A stretch of DNA of 64,000 nt from Diplolepis rosae (lineage: Eukaryota > Arthropoda > Insecta > Hymenoptera > Diplolepididae). Below are positions 11,031 to 23,049 of the stretch, piece after piece; position 1 is the first letter of the stretch, and every line of letters starts with the position of its first letter. The position numbers and the translations under genes are program-made. The stretch lies in assembly GCA_030998225.1 (NCBI GenBank), contig JAPYXD010000484.1, positions 2,542,001-2,606,000 on the forward strand. Direction: 5' to 3'. The notes beneath the pieces are model-generated. The model had not been told where the DNA came from. It did no database searches and worked only from the letters and a program-made list of their open reading frames with translations.

Positions 11031-11287
11031 TTTTAAAACATAGATATATTATAGATAGAAGAGACAAGCCAGCCTGAAACCTGTCAGCTCGGGCGAGAGA
11101 GAGAGTGAATTGTGGGTTAGGCTGTCTCTCGCTAACGCCGAGGCTAACGCGGTACGCGTAGACAAAGACAGAATAACCTCCTATCGTCTCTCTCTTTCGC
11201 TCTCAAAGAGTTTGCAGACTGACGCTGCCACTTACAGAGCGGCCTATGGCTTGTCTCCTCTATCTATAATATCTCTATGTTTTAAAA
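11031..11287. mobile_element. MITE, ~257 bp
   Basis: The terminal inverted repeat begins TTTTAAAACATAGATATATT and runs on through ATAGATAGAAGAGACAAGCC (about 40 bp, few mismatches), matched by the complement ending GTTTTAAAA at 11287. The inside is GC-richer, with GAGAGAGAG and CTCTCTCTCTTTCGCTCTC runs and no ORF of its own. The exact end and target duplication cannot be fixed because TTTTAAAAC is itself palindromic. Confidence 0.75.
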
Positions 11288-12300
11288 CGAATTCAGCGAT
11301 CTTCAACACAAGGTCATTCTAGTCACGCAAAGTATTTACAAAAATTCATAATTATTTTTGACTATGTAAATCATTTATTAAAATAGTGGCAGCTAGCTTC
11401 AGCTTCATGCTTATTCGTGGCAATGTTTTTTCAGCGAGGGTCATTACTTTTTGAAGGCTTGTGCGAACGTTTGTTCGTTTGCCTCTTGTCTATAGATTCC
11501 CATTTCAAACCACGAGATACCCTCGAGACAACTAGTTTTCAAAGTAAGAAAAGTCTGTGATCTTTGCAAGCTATCTGAAACCATGTAAGGTAATTTTCAT
11601 TAGTTTTTTGTATAATATACTTTTCCAAATTTTCAATTTGACCGTAATTTGAATATACTACCGTATATCTTGGAAAGTTATTTCGAAATAAACGCCAGAA
11701 AGCAAGAATAAAAAGAAAGTGGAATCCATATTTCCGCTCAGCTGACGATAACACCATAGTTGTAATCTCGTCGGGTGAGTCCGCGATTGGACCCCGAGTG
11801 ATAGGCGCAGCGCGATGATTGCCGAAGTTCACCGAAAGAAATACTCCGAGTGTCAAATAAAGATTGTAAATTAATGGAAAACATTTTTTTCCCAATCGTT
11901 ATAGGTATTTATAATAAATTTATATTTCATTATAGTTAAGAAATAAATACATATGCCCATTTTAATATATATAACCTTACATACTTATATTATTATATTA
12001 TTTAGTACTTATATTATTTTAGTATTATTTAATAAATTTCATTTCATTAGTTTAATTATGTATACTATCAATACTAATACCGGTAAAAAAGCATGGATTT
12101 CATATTGTTACTTTAATATTTACATTTTTCCCTTTTTACTATATTTGAATTTACCGCAACATTCTTTGTAATCAACCTAAGTAAATATGGCGGCTCAGCC
12201 TTCAATTGGGCACACGACTTTGTGGACTTTCCCACAGGCATTGTGCATCCAGTGTATTATAGAGATCAGTGATGAACCAGCCGTATGCGTCAGAAAAGAA
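11288..12300. other. No gene seen
   Basis: AT-rich DNA. A 118-codon open frame on the minus strand (11539-11895) has no recognisable domain and no homologous copy in the window; I treat it as chance. Confidence 0.4.
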
Positions 12301-12309
12301 AATGGCGCC

Positions 12310-12445
12310 CCGTTAGTGTCCTAAGTTGAATTCCTAAGTTAGTTTGCCGAACCGTCACACGCAGCGCTGTAACTGTACCATCACTCCTTGAAAATTCACA
12401 GTAATATGCGGAGAATTTAATACAAACAATAGACCTTCTCATCTT
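12310..12445 (-). repeat. Dispersed repeat, inverted copy at 27245-27283 plus 29690-29792
   Basis: Reading the minus strand, the order is TATTCAAGATGAGAAGGTCTA, then TTACTGTGAATTTTC, then GGAGTGATGGTACAGTTA and ACTTAGGACACTAACGGG. The same order occurs on + at 27260-27283 and 29700-29792, but there it is split by about 2.4 kb of inserted DNA. Confidence 0.7.
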
Positions 12446-12499
12446 GAATATTTTTTGGTGCGCATGCGTCTCGAGTAATTCAAGTTCCGGTGAAGATTA

Positions 12500-13190
12500 G
12501 GTCATTTCAGTGCAAAGTACATTACCAGAGATGAGTTGGAAGATTGCTAAAGTAATGTATTTAATTTCTAGTGATTTTCCGCAGCGCGCCCTAATGCGAA
12601 ATGATCTTGGGAACTAAAATGAAAGGTTCATGCTACTACTTGAAGGGCAAAACAGAGCTACTGTTTATCACTTTTGCAGCGCCCCCAATTGCGTACAGCT
12701 TTTTCGGATCTTTTTCGAACTAAAATTAAAGGTCCGCATTGCTACAATAATATGTGGGAGCACACACAATGAAGCGCGTGATGTCAGTGTATCCCCACTA
12801 ACTCGCTTCGATTTCACGCTGTCGGTTGTCGAGTTAAAATCAGAAATTGTATTTTTCTCGACTTCATGCAAAGGAGGCGCAAAATAGACGCAGAATTCAA
12901 AATTACGGAATATAACATTAAAAAAATTACACTTTTTTCTGTATACTTTGAAAAATATTGATCTGAAATAAGTATCTAAAAGATTTTGTGAAATTTTAAG
13001 ATGATTTAAATACTTGAAAAATAATTTTTTAATGAAATTTAAAGTCAATAAATGCTTAAAGATTCGAAAGAAAATATCGATTTCAGCATTTTTTTTTAAA
13101 CTATGCAGATAATATTTTATAATAAGATATCATTCAATATGAGATACAAGTTTCAAAAATGAAGGGTTTGAACATTTTCATAATAGGTAA
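12500..13190 (+). repeat. Dispersed repeat (~690 bp); inverted copy at 25810-26345
   Basis: Shares AGAGATGAGTTGGAAGATTG near its start and GATTTCACGCTGTCGGTTG, GCAAAGGAGGCGCAAAATAG further on with the reverse complement of 25810-26345. The 3' half also matches 7725-8105. No coding content is convincing. Confidence 0.65.
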
Positions 13191-13264
13191 CATCTTTTGA
13201 ATGAAAATTGGGATAAATAAATTTAAATGAATTGTTTGCTGGTTTAAGGTAGTTCATCCACAAA

Positions 13265-13905
13265 AATTATACTTCAGGCAAAAATAGATGAATTTTTTTT
13301 CAAGAATAGCAATATTATTATTAAAGAGATCATTTGGAAGAAAAGAGATTAGTTTCCAAGAAAAAAAAATTAAAACATAAACAAATAATGCATTTAACAA
13401 ATTTTATTTTTACCCGGACTTGTTTTCTTATCGCTTCGAGCCAAATTTTGAAAAATGATGTGATTCTGTGAAATCACGGGTAATTTTTTTAAGAAAAAGG
13501 CTTTCTACAACTTAACCGTTTCCATTTTTTGGAAATTATAATAAATTCTTTAATGGCTAAAAGCATTAGAAATAAAATTTCCAAAACAAAATTCTTGTAA
13601 AAAAATTACTGAATTTGGTAAAAACTTATTCATTTTAGAAATATGGAAATGGCTAGGTTGTATTAGGTCTTTTTCCTGAAAAAACGATTCTTGATTTATT
13701 TAAATCACATAATTTTTTTTTAAATTTGGTTTGAAGCGATAAGAAAAAAAGTCGGGGTAAAAATAAAATTTGTTAAATTTATTTTTTCTTATGCTTCAAA
13801 TATTTTTCTTGGAAATTAATCTCTTTTCTTTGAAATGATCTCTTCAATAATAATTTTTCTATTTTTGGACGCAAAATTATCTTTTTTTACCTAAGAAATA
13901 TGGCA
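13265..13905. repeat. ~640-bp imperfect palindrome
   Basis: 13265-13580 folds back on 13590-13905. Paired blocks include GAGATCATTTGGAAGAAAAG, TTTTCTTATCGCTTC, and ACAACTTAACCGTTTCCAT with its complement. The right half is also part of the right arm of the 12.4-kb composite. Confidence 0.7.
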
Positions 13906-15418
13906 ATTTCAATAGATGAATGTAAATGAAGTGTTTGATGATTTAAGAAAATACATAAATTATATGTGAATTTACACCTCAAACTTTTCTTGATATGAAG
14001 CTAAGTCGACAAACGGTTACTAAAAAATAAAATACATTGAATACAATTTTTTGGAATTTAACATCTTTTACATGACAATTCGTATGTATGCATATATATA
14101 AAATGCCATCGGAAATTACAGATTGACCTGGAGTTTCAACTTTCGTCAAAGTGTTTTATTTTATAGAAAGATATTACAAAAGAAATTTTAATTTAGATTT
14201 AGATTTCAAAAGGTTTTTTCAGTATGTCTTCATAGTGATTTCTTAACCTAATCAAAATATTTTTAGAAATTCTTTTCTGGATTCTATCTTGGGGTTGAAC
14301 AGAATTCAAAAAAGTCATGCAATTTTTAAAATATGTAGCTTCTTCAAGAAGTTTTTAAAAATCGATGTATATCATATTTTAATAAATTTAGAAATTTTTA
14401 TCAAAATATTGATAGTTTGGATTTTTTGAATTCTTCAAATGAATGTAGTACAATCATCATTTGAAATTTGATGATTTTTCATTACCATCTTTGATTCTAG
14501 AGCAGAATCTAGCAGAAAAATTCCAAAAACATCTTAATTAGTTAGAAAAATACTATGAAAACTTACCTTTGAAATGAGACTACAGACTTTTGACAATGTT
14601 AATTAATTTTAGAGTTATATTAATATTATTAAGAAAGATCTAAATTTGATGTCTTTTAGATTCTCATCATATGAGCATTAAGGTTTTGGTTTTATGTGAA
14701 AAATAATTTTCGGAATTTTCGTCAAATCTTTACGTTTTGAGATCCTCTGAGTCAGAAAAAACGGTTTTTACGAAAGTGTCTGTCTGATGTCTGTCTGTCT
14801 GTCCGTCTGCAGTAGTAATAGGTCATATACTCGATAACTCTGGATAGAAAAAAATTGTCGGATTGAATTGAGCTTATGCATACATTATCGCAGCTGAAAA
14901 AGTAAAGACAAGTTCGTTAACCAGCTACATCCGACAAAAATTGTCAAAATAGGAGCCTTTTTTGTGTTTTTGAAAAAAACTTTATGAAAAAATCAAAAAT
15001 TTTAAGACTGGTTTCTGATAATTCTCGTAAATCTCTACTAATTAACCTGATAATATTTTGCAATTAAAATAAATTTAAGAAAGTTACAGTATATTAAAAC
15101 TTGAAAAAAGTCAATATCCATTTTCCAGTTAAATTATACGAGATACGAATAAAAGTTATGATAAAAAATGGTTTACTACATAAAGATCTACAACAGTAAT
15201 AACTGTAAAGTGACATGTTTGATGACATGTCTGCTATTATATTGACCAAAAATTCACAGAATTTTTGTTAATTTCTCATTTTTTTGGCATTGGGTCAGCC
15301 TCTTTTTATTTTCTTCTATTAATATTATCAATGCTACACTTACGATAAAAAACGCAAAAAAAGAGAGAAGGCAAACGTTTCGGCCACATATAGGGGGCCT
15401 CTTCAGTGCCATAAATTA
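13748..15418 (-). repeat. Right arm of the ~12.4-kb inverted-repeat composite
   Basis: Reverse complement of 3065-4835, ending at GCCATAAATTATA near 15418. Arm identity is visibly very high over long stretches (for example 13905-14700 against 3780-4575), higher than that of the other dispersed repeats here. This suggests recent duplication or gene conversion between the arms. No gene. Confidence 0.85.
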
Positions 15419-16092
15419 TAAGATTAATTCAAAATTTTCGTAAAAGATAAAAATGTACACTGAGAAAAATGGATCATAAAGCCTGGATGTTAAAAGTAAG
15501 GATAGTATTCGGTAACATAAAATATGTTAATGCGTATGATCTATAATCTTTATCTAATATATAAAGATATTACTAAGCATAATCTCTAGATGTTACATTC
15601 TTATAATCTTCAGAAAATAATTCGTAACATCTGAGGATAATAAACCTACATGCGCGCGCAAAATTTTAAAGTCACGTGACTCTAGATTCATTTGTTTCAA
15701 ATATTCCGGGCGCCCGTTAATTATCATGGCGTGATTAGATCTTCTGCTGTTGTCTTGTGTGCTTTATGTATATTTGCGACTTCTCGGCTGGGCATTTTCC
15801 GTGTTCGAAGATTGGAACCCATTTTTAGAAGGAAAAGTAAGTAGTTAAATTCTTATAACTTATTCTTAACCTCTTTCACTTTCGTTAAACGCGGTATACA
15901 ATGGAAAAAATTTAATTGTTTTGGGTTGACGGGATCTTAAAACGTGAAGATGTGTTGAAAATGGGAGGGGAGGGAGCAAATTTTATGCAAATCTAATACT
16001 TTCTCTGATGAGAATTTAAAAATAATCAATCAGTTGAATGAGTAAATACTGATAAGAAACTGAACATTACAGTTCATTTAGAAAATCCACAA

Positions 16093-18349
16093 GTGCAGAA
16101 AAATGAATCTGCAATTCGTGAAGCTTTGGAATTTTTGAAGAACAACATCGATCCACAGAATGAAGTTCAGGATAATTGGAATCCGTGTTTTACTGAGCGA
16201 ATCAAATATTTAGAAACTCATCATATTTTTGAGTATTTGAAAATATTCCCTGCCTTGCGGACTCAACTTGGTTCACAGCTATTGCTAGATGACTTCAACC
16301 GCAAATTTCCAAATGAGAAAAATGCGTTATACTCGAAATGGGACAAGTTAGCAAGAGCTATCGCTTTGTTTGGCATCAAGAATTATGATCTTTCTGAAGA
16401 TCAAGTAGAAAATCCGATTGGTACGCAAAATGAATCAAGATTTCTAATTTCATGTTTTATCTATCACTTTTTCTTTTCTTTTGATTTCCTTCCTGTTATT
16501 ATAATTATCTATTTGCTACTTTAATGAATTATTTTGTACATTAGTGCAAAACTTTAGTGTATATACTAACAACTTTTTTTTCAGATTCAATCCTTATTCC
16601 TTATTTTGCACAAATTTTTCCACTGTCGACGGCCTACAACAAGGAATTAAAAAAAACTTTCAGACCATCGAAAGCTGAAGTTGCTGATAGTTTTTTTCAT
16701 ATAGTTTATGTAAGCAGTGATCTTTTAACTTTTAACTTTCTATATTGCTACGTATCTTTTCATTTTTTGACTTTGATTTATCCTAAACAATTTAACATAC
16801 AAATGATTATTTCTAAAAATATTTTAAAATCTTCCACCTTAAATTTATTAATTACGTAATCTCATATTCAGGATTCGGCAGACTTGGAAAATCAATTGAA
16901 GCTTCGAAAAGAAATATTGCGAAAACGAGGCGAAACTCTGCAGCCTTTCATTGTGGTTATAGGGGATATCCATAATTTTAGGGAGATCTATGTATATGTA
17001 CACTGAGAGACTTTTCGTTAGAATAAATCGTAAAAGTGAATCATATTTTAGTATAATATCGTTTCAAAGTGAGGCAAACAGGGTTTACGTATCAGAAATT
17101 AATATAGTGGTTTTCAAGCGGTGAAATTAATATTTTCGTTTGAATAAATGGAATATATGTTTTACTAACTGCTATAAAACCTACGAGAATTTGAAATTTA
17201 CTATATCAAAGTTTCGAAGCGAAACAAAGAATATGTGAATCCGAAAACCACTATATGAATAATCACTCACTCCACCAAAAAGTTTGACCTTCAGAAGGGA
17301 ACGTCACCGGGTTATGGATTGTGGTGTCTTTTTCTAACGCGTGCGAAGCAAGAGGAAGATAGAGGGGAGAGCTTTGGACACTCAGAAGAGGGGATAGGTT
17401 TCAGTGGAAAGACATACACAAATATTATTATCATAATAACATAACCTTAGTTATGTTCATATATTTAAGTACACAATGCTACACTATTTATATTCGCATA
17501 CGCTTGAAATTAAATTTCAGAATCGCCTTTTGGGTTCGAACCCCCTAACTCTACCTATATATACATTAACTAAACGCATTCCTAACGCCTAAAGCCTCTC
17601 GGCTATTCTCGCTTGCCATATTCCGAGATAAATGTCGCTTATAAGCCACTACTGAGTTGGAGGTTGGGCAGACTTGGATTCGAGTCTACGAAGCTATTCG
17701 GATAACGTCGGAAGTACTCGGACGACATTCTGAAACAAATTATATGAAAAACCAGGAATGAATGTTTTGATTTTTGCTGCGCGTCGTGAGGTTTCTGGCA
17801 AGTTCATATTCATAATATGAATTTCTCAAACATGCTTTCCAAAATGTGATATTCATTATTTATCTTATTCAAATTATTTTTAGACAACTTAGTAATCATA
17901 GTATCATTTTCTCGTACTTTCAATTTCTCGAATAGAGATTTATAATATTTAGTATTTAAAATACTACTTTATCTTCTTCATATATTAAAGACCGTTATGA
18001 CTATATCAAACTTCGATGTCATAATATGAATAAGTATAATAAAGCCTCGGCTTTCCCCATTTTGGAACGATATTATACTAAATTTTGATTCATCTTTATC
18101 ATTTACTCTAACGAAAAGTCTCTCAGTGTAGACGATATGCGGTACTTAATGGAAAGTCCTTTGAAGGCATTAGATGTATGCTTTAAGTTTTTCCATACTC
18201 TCAACGCAAATTATCCGATCTCCTGTCAACAAGTATGGAATTTTCTGCAGCGTTACGTATATAATATTCATACGGCGTACGATATTAACAGCTCTTCTCA
18301 AGAAACTGTCGTAGCAAATCTCTGTGCAGTCAACCCTTCCTTAATGTAA
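16093..18349 (+). pseudogene. CACTA accessory gene, three exons, split by a nested element
   Basis: Exon 1 is 16093-16420 (donor GTACGC), exon 2 is 16585-16709 (acceptor TTTTTTTCAG, donor GTAAGC) and exon 3 starts at 16872 (acceptor ATATTCAG). Phases join correctly: one leftover base after exon 1, none after exon 2. Exon 3 runs to 17000, is interrupted by the 1128-bp element plus its TA duplication, and resumes in frame at 18131 to the stop at 18349. About 266 codons without the insert. The N-terminal part (EALEFLKNNIDPQ...WNPCFTERIKYLETHHIF) is helical and SAM-like in feel. The C-terminal part (SPLKALDVCFKFFHTLNANY) is a conserved block I associate with ORFs paired with this transposase class. 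Exact function is unknown. Confidence 0.65.
17001..18128. mobile_element. Nested CACTA-type non-autonomous element, 1128 bp
   Basis: Terminal inverted repeats start CACTGAGAGACTTTTCGTTA and extend about 70 bp with few mismatches. The target duplication is TA (16999-17000 and 18129-18130). It shares only the CACTGAGA tip with the host element, so it is a different family of the same class. Inside there is no ORF of note. Two T-arm-like words (GGGTTCGAACCCCC near 17535 and GGATTCGAGTC near 17675) occur without the rest of a tRNA. Confidence 0.85.
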
Positions 18350-18501
18350 TGGATGGAAGAAGTTTGCGTGCATAAGTTTCTCTAAACCCCGTTTACTGTA
18401 GAAAATACCTAAGTGTTTATATAAGCTTCAATGACTGTGATTTTAAAATCTAATTTATTATGTGTTAGTATTTCTAATATTATAGCTAAATCATTTCAAA
18501 A

Positions 18502-20667
18502 ATGAATTGTTATATGTGCAGGGTCTCTTGTCGCAATTTAAGAAGTTTAATTACACACTGGCGAATATTTCATTCCTTTACTGAAAACAGTGATTACATC
18601 TGTACCGTACCTGACTGCAAAAGGAAGCTTTCAAACCTTAACTCTTTTAAGCGTCACTTCAAATTAAACCATAGTGATTATTTTGACTCGTGTAATCTCA
18701 ACAGTACAAACAATAATACTCAAGGCCTAATACAGTCCAGTAACAAGGTATCTAACATATCTAAAGGAAAAGATAGTGAGGTAGAAAATTTAAATACTTC
18801 TTCTTCCATAATTCTGAATGATCCTGACGAGTTACTTGGTCTAGCTTCGCCAAGTACGTCTGGTAATAGAGATAAGGATACTTTTTACAATATTATCGAA
18901 TTCCAAATGCAGCAAATAATTACAAATTTATATAGTAACCCTTCTATACCACGAAAATTTGTTCAATTGGTCATAGATGAAATGCAACATATGATTGGAG
19001 TTCCCATTAAACTATTACAAGATAAAGTTAAAGAAATATTCGTAGCACATTTAGTTCCATTAGAAAAACAAATTGAAGTCAATTCAATGTTTGAAGGGTT
19101 TGGTTTAGTTCATGAAAATAATAAAACCGAATATTTAAGATTCAAAAACTTGGGAGAGGGTGGATTATTGATTGATCCTTTTTCTACAAAGATTGGCGAA
19201 GATTTTGAGAGTAAAAATGAAGGGGAAATTCCTAAAAACCGACTAGCACAAATAGTTCCGCTACGAATAGTTCTGAAAGCTTATTTAGAATCTGGAGATA
19301 TTTTGGATTGTATTCCTGAGTATGTGGCTTCTTTGCAAACAAGTAATTCAACCGTTATTTCTAATATTATGGAAGGAGAAGCATGGAAAAAAAATACTTC
19401 GAACCGGGAAGGCAAAATATATTTGCCTGCGTCCATGTTCTTTGATGCTTATGAGACGGGAAATTGTTTAGGTTCTCACAGTGGTGTTCACTCACTTGGA
19501 GGCGCATATGTATCTTTGAAATGCATTCCCCGTCAATATCGAAGTCAGTCAGCAAATATGTTTCTAGCGATGCTTGTTCACGATGCAGATCACAAAAAAT
19601 TTGGTAACGGAGTTATATTTTCTAAATTAATTGCTGAATTTAATCACTTAGCTTCAGAAGGAATTTTAATCGAAACAAAAACTAAAAAACTTAGAATATT
19701 CATTATTCTAGCCGCGCTTGAAGGTGATAACGTTGGTCTCAATTTAATTCTAGGCTATAGCCGCAGCTTTTCAGCTAATTATTATTGTAGAATTTGCAAA
19801 ATGTCTAAAGTTGAATGTCAATATGCTACGATTGCAAAGAAGTCTACTTTGAGAACCGAAGCTAATTATGAAACTGATGTAGCTGAAAATGATTTCGCAT
19901 CAAGTGGTATACGAGAAGAGTGTGTTTTCAATAAGGTACATTTCTTTCACTGTACTCGAAATCTCGTTGCTGACATTATGCACGATCTTGCAGAAGGGAT
20001 TTTACCACTAGAAACAGGATTGGTTTTCCATCAAATCATTTTAGTTGAAAAATTAATAGATTTCGATGTTTTTAATTCAATCTTACATAACTAATAATTA
20101 ATGGGACCTCTAAGAGATCTTTGGGCAATGGGAGGCGAGAGAAAGCATCGTGAAGGCAAGTCGACTGCCAATTCAGTGGCAACTAGAGTAAACATTTGTA
20201 AAACAATAGCCCTGAAACAGCAATTGATATTCTCCAAGCGTTTGTTGTTAAATAAAGGGTTCGATCCTGGGTTTTCGACTGGAACTTTAAGAGAATTAAG
20301 TTTTGAAACTTCCAATAGCTTGCCGTCTGATAGTGATCCAGATGATTATTTTGAGGGAGATAAAGTCAGAGTTTATAATACGGAATACAAAATCGACTTC
20401 ACGATTGTTGTTGATACTGCCGATGAGTTCTTTGTATTTGCTAAGATTAAAAAAAATTTTATTTCGTCAGTAACGAGCGAAATCGTGTTCATTTGCGATA
20501 CGTATAAAACTATTTCTTTTTGCGAGCATTTCTTCGCCTATGAAGTGATTCAAACCACAAAAACTATATTTGTAAAACAAGCTGATTTGCTTAGTTATCA
20601 TCCAGTTGTGATGCACAACCATTACAATGGAAAAGTGTACGCGATAACGCGTAGTGATGGATACTGA
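18502..20667 (+). pseudogene. CACTA-like transposase with N-terminal zinc fingers, internally deleted
   Basis: The ATG at 18502 starts a 530-codon frame with two C2H2 fingers (CYMCRVSC...HWRIFH and CTVPDCKRK...HFKLNH). A Ser/Asn-rich linker follows, then the conserved transposase core (GSHSGVHSLGGAYVSLKC, VHDADHKKFGNGVIF, LEGDNVGLNLILGYSRSF, CRICKMSK, ADIMHDLAEGI). Two stops (TAA at 20092 and 20095) follow. The frame then reopens in the same phase at 20101 with the C-terminal block of this family (GPLRDLWAMGGERKH to 20667). The region that normally lies between MHDLAEG and the GPL-W-M block is much longer, so a large internal deletion is inferred. The product would not be functional. Confidence 0.75.
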
Positions 20668-21551
20668 TTTTATGTTATACTTCTGTTTTAATATTTATTA
20701 AATCTGTGTGAAACACCTATCGCGTCCATGCGTCTTGTTAAATAAATTGTATTTTAATCAAAGTGAATTGTTTTTTTTTTAATTTGAAATAAAAGAAAAA
20801 TAGAGGCGGACTAGTCACATGACGTCGAATAGTTGTAATTATATACGTACAAGAACATTCTCCAAAATAAGAAATATATAAAATGTATTTTTCATATCAG
20901 ATAAACGGTCCTAGATTTTTCTTTTTCATTTATCTGGTATAAAACTCTACTTTAATTTTTACTTTGGAATATTCTTCTACAATATTTGTAATTATAATTA
21001 TCGGTATCATGTGTCTTTTTGATATGGGATTTTAACAACTTGGGATGATGGGGTTTGATAGCTTGGATCATAGACTATAATACCTTGGATATTATATTTT
21101 AAGATCGTGGATGACAAATTTTAATATCTTGGATTATAAACCCTAATATTGTTTATAATCCAAGATATTATCCGTTACTATATTTTTTTTTAACATCTAC
21201 AGATTATGATTTTAATAATCTAGATCGCTGTCCCATAGTTAATATTCCAAGATTATACCCGCTAACATATTTTTCATTACCGTTTACAATCCATTTTTCT
21301 CAGTGTAGAAGATAGTTAAAATAAGGATAATAATGAAACTCAAAAACTTATCTCATTGCTTGCAATTCAAAATGAAGAAGTCCAGTAAGCAACAACACGA
21401 ATTGGAAAAAATATGTAGAATTCACTGTATAGAAAACCGGATAAAATGAACGAAAAACTTAGAAATTTGTAAACAACAGGCTAGAATTTTTGTTTGTTTT
21501 TTTTTCCTTTATAAAGAACGGATGACCATTTCTTCGACCGTTATATTATTA

Positions 21552-23049
21552 TATCATATATAGGTTTGGTTTCGTCGGTCTTAGGGTCAATAAAGCAACA
21601 TTAAAGAAAAATTATTGAATCAATTTATATCAATAAAAATATTAATATTTCAATAAATTGTAAGGCTGAAATTATGAATAGTAAATGAATTTGCCATGGC
21701 ATTATTTAACATATGATTTTCAAGTTTGTGTTCTCAAGCTTTAGCACGTTGGTGAATTTAATTCAATTTATCGTATCTTCGTCTCTTTATCCTACAGTTT
21801 GCGTTGCTTCATCGGATTGTACTTCCCTATTGAAAAACTTGACGTAAAAAACGACGTCAAAAATGACATCAAAAACGACGTCAAAAATTACGTCAAAAAT
21901 TACGTAAAAAACGACGTCAAAAATCACGTAAAAAACGAAGTTAAAAATTGGGACAGTTTTTTACGTCGTTTTTTATGTCATTTTTGACGTCGTTTTTGAC
22001 GTACTTTTTTGTCTTTAAGAAGCCTTACATTTCCTATTACATTTTTGTGACTCCTTTACGAAATGCCAATTCCACTTTGAAATAAATTATTTTATTATAC
22101 AATAGTTCTTTTACTGATAAGCATTTCTCAATTACGATATCCAATGAACGACCGAATATAAATTGTTAAGGCTTCTTAAAGTCGAAAAATTACGTAAAAA
22201 ACGTCGTAAAAAATAACGTAAAAAATGACGTAAAAAACTAACCCAATTTTTGACATCGTTTTTTACTTAATTTTTGACGTCGTTTTTTATGTCGTTTTTG
22301 ACGTACTTTTTTGTCTTTAAGAAGCCTTAACAATTTATATTCGGTCGTTCATTGGGTATCGTAATTGAGAAATGCTTATCAGTAAAAGAACTATTGTATA
22401 ATAAAATAATTTATTTCAAAGTGGAATGGGCATTTCGTAAAGGAGTCACAAAAATGTAATAGGAAATGTAAGGCTTCTTAAAGACAAAAAAGTACGTCAA
22501 AAACGACGTCAAAAATGACATAAAAAACGACGTCAAAAATGACGTAAAAAACTGTCCCAATTTTTGACCTCGTTTTTTACGTAATTTTTGACGTCGTTTT
22601 TTATGTCATTTTTGACGTCGTTTTTTACGCCATTTTTGACGTCGTTTTTTACGTCATTTTTTACGTTATTTTTTACGTCAAGTTTTTCAATAGGGTTACA
22701 CACCGTATTATAATGTAATTTTAAATTATTGAAGCCCTCAATCTTTGAGGCTTTAATTTTAATAACATTTTCAAGAATAAGACTGAATCTTCATGTGTGC
22801 TTTCGTTTTTTTGTAATTTATGTAAGTACTTATTTATTATATCAACACAACATATGAAATAGTTCTCTTTGGAAAAAGAAATTTGATGGTAAATTGATTT
22901 GTTCAATTTTTAGTGACATATATTCCTTGAAAAAGACCCGCAGTGAGGTTGAAACATAGGAGAATTTTTGACCAAATATAATGAAGGAGTTTTTTATAGA
23001 ATGTTGTTTTATTGACCGCAAGACCGACGAAACCAAACCTATATGATAT
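21552..23049. mobile_element. TIR element of 1.5 kb, no coding capacity
   Basis: About 48-bp terminal inverted repeats containing AGGTTTGGTTTCGTCGGTCT (21561-21580 and complement 23020-23039) and GGTCAATAAA. It contains the palindrome at 21825-22695, which has its own ends and was probably inserted later. The remaining 22700-22998 holds only chance open frames. Confidence 0.7.
21825..22695. repeat. 871-bp palindrome of GACGTMAAAAA-type repeats
   Basis: Ends are CCCTATTGAAAAACTTGACG at 21825 and the exact complement at 22695. Each side has a block of roughly 12-bp units such as ACGACGTCAAAAA and TTACGTAAAAA, then a unique arm (22011-22183, inverted at 22314-22488). A short central block of the same units lies at 22187-22313. 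A frame reading DVKNDVKNDIKND across the left block is only the repeat translated. Confidence 0.85.

Larger units (their letters stand above)
15458..21305 (+). mobile_element. CACTA (EnSpm-like) DNA transposon, 5.85 kb
   Basis: Perfect 16-bp terminal inverted repeats CACTGAGAAAAATGGA (15458-15473 and 21290-21305), flanked on both sides by TA, a 2-bp target duplication. The CACTG start, short duplication and a transposase resembling Tnp2-type (Transposase_21) proteins fit CACTA/EnSpm. Subterminal regions at both ends are rich in loosely repeated AGATTAT/TTATAATCTT words. It contains a spliced accessory gene and a zinc-finger transposase, both broken, plus a nested element at 17001-18128. 15850-16090 and 20680-21290 hold no gene. 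Confidence 0.85.

Noticed and set aside
11539..11895. 118-codon minus-strand ORF
   Set aside because: No domain, no context, no second copy; best treated as chance.
17530..17690. tRNA genes suggested by two T-arm-like words
   Set aside because: No A box, anticodon arm or acceptor stem accompanies either word.
21799..21987. Coding ORF with DVKND repeats
   Set aside because: It is the translation of the GACGTMAAAAA repeat array inside a palindrome.
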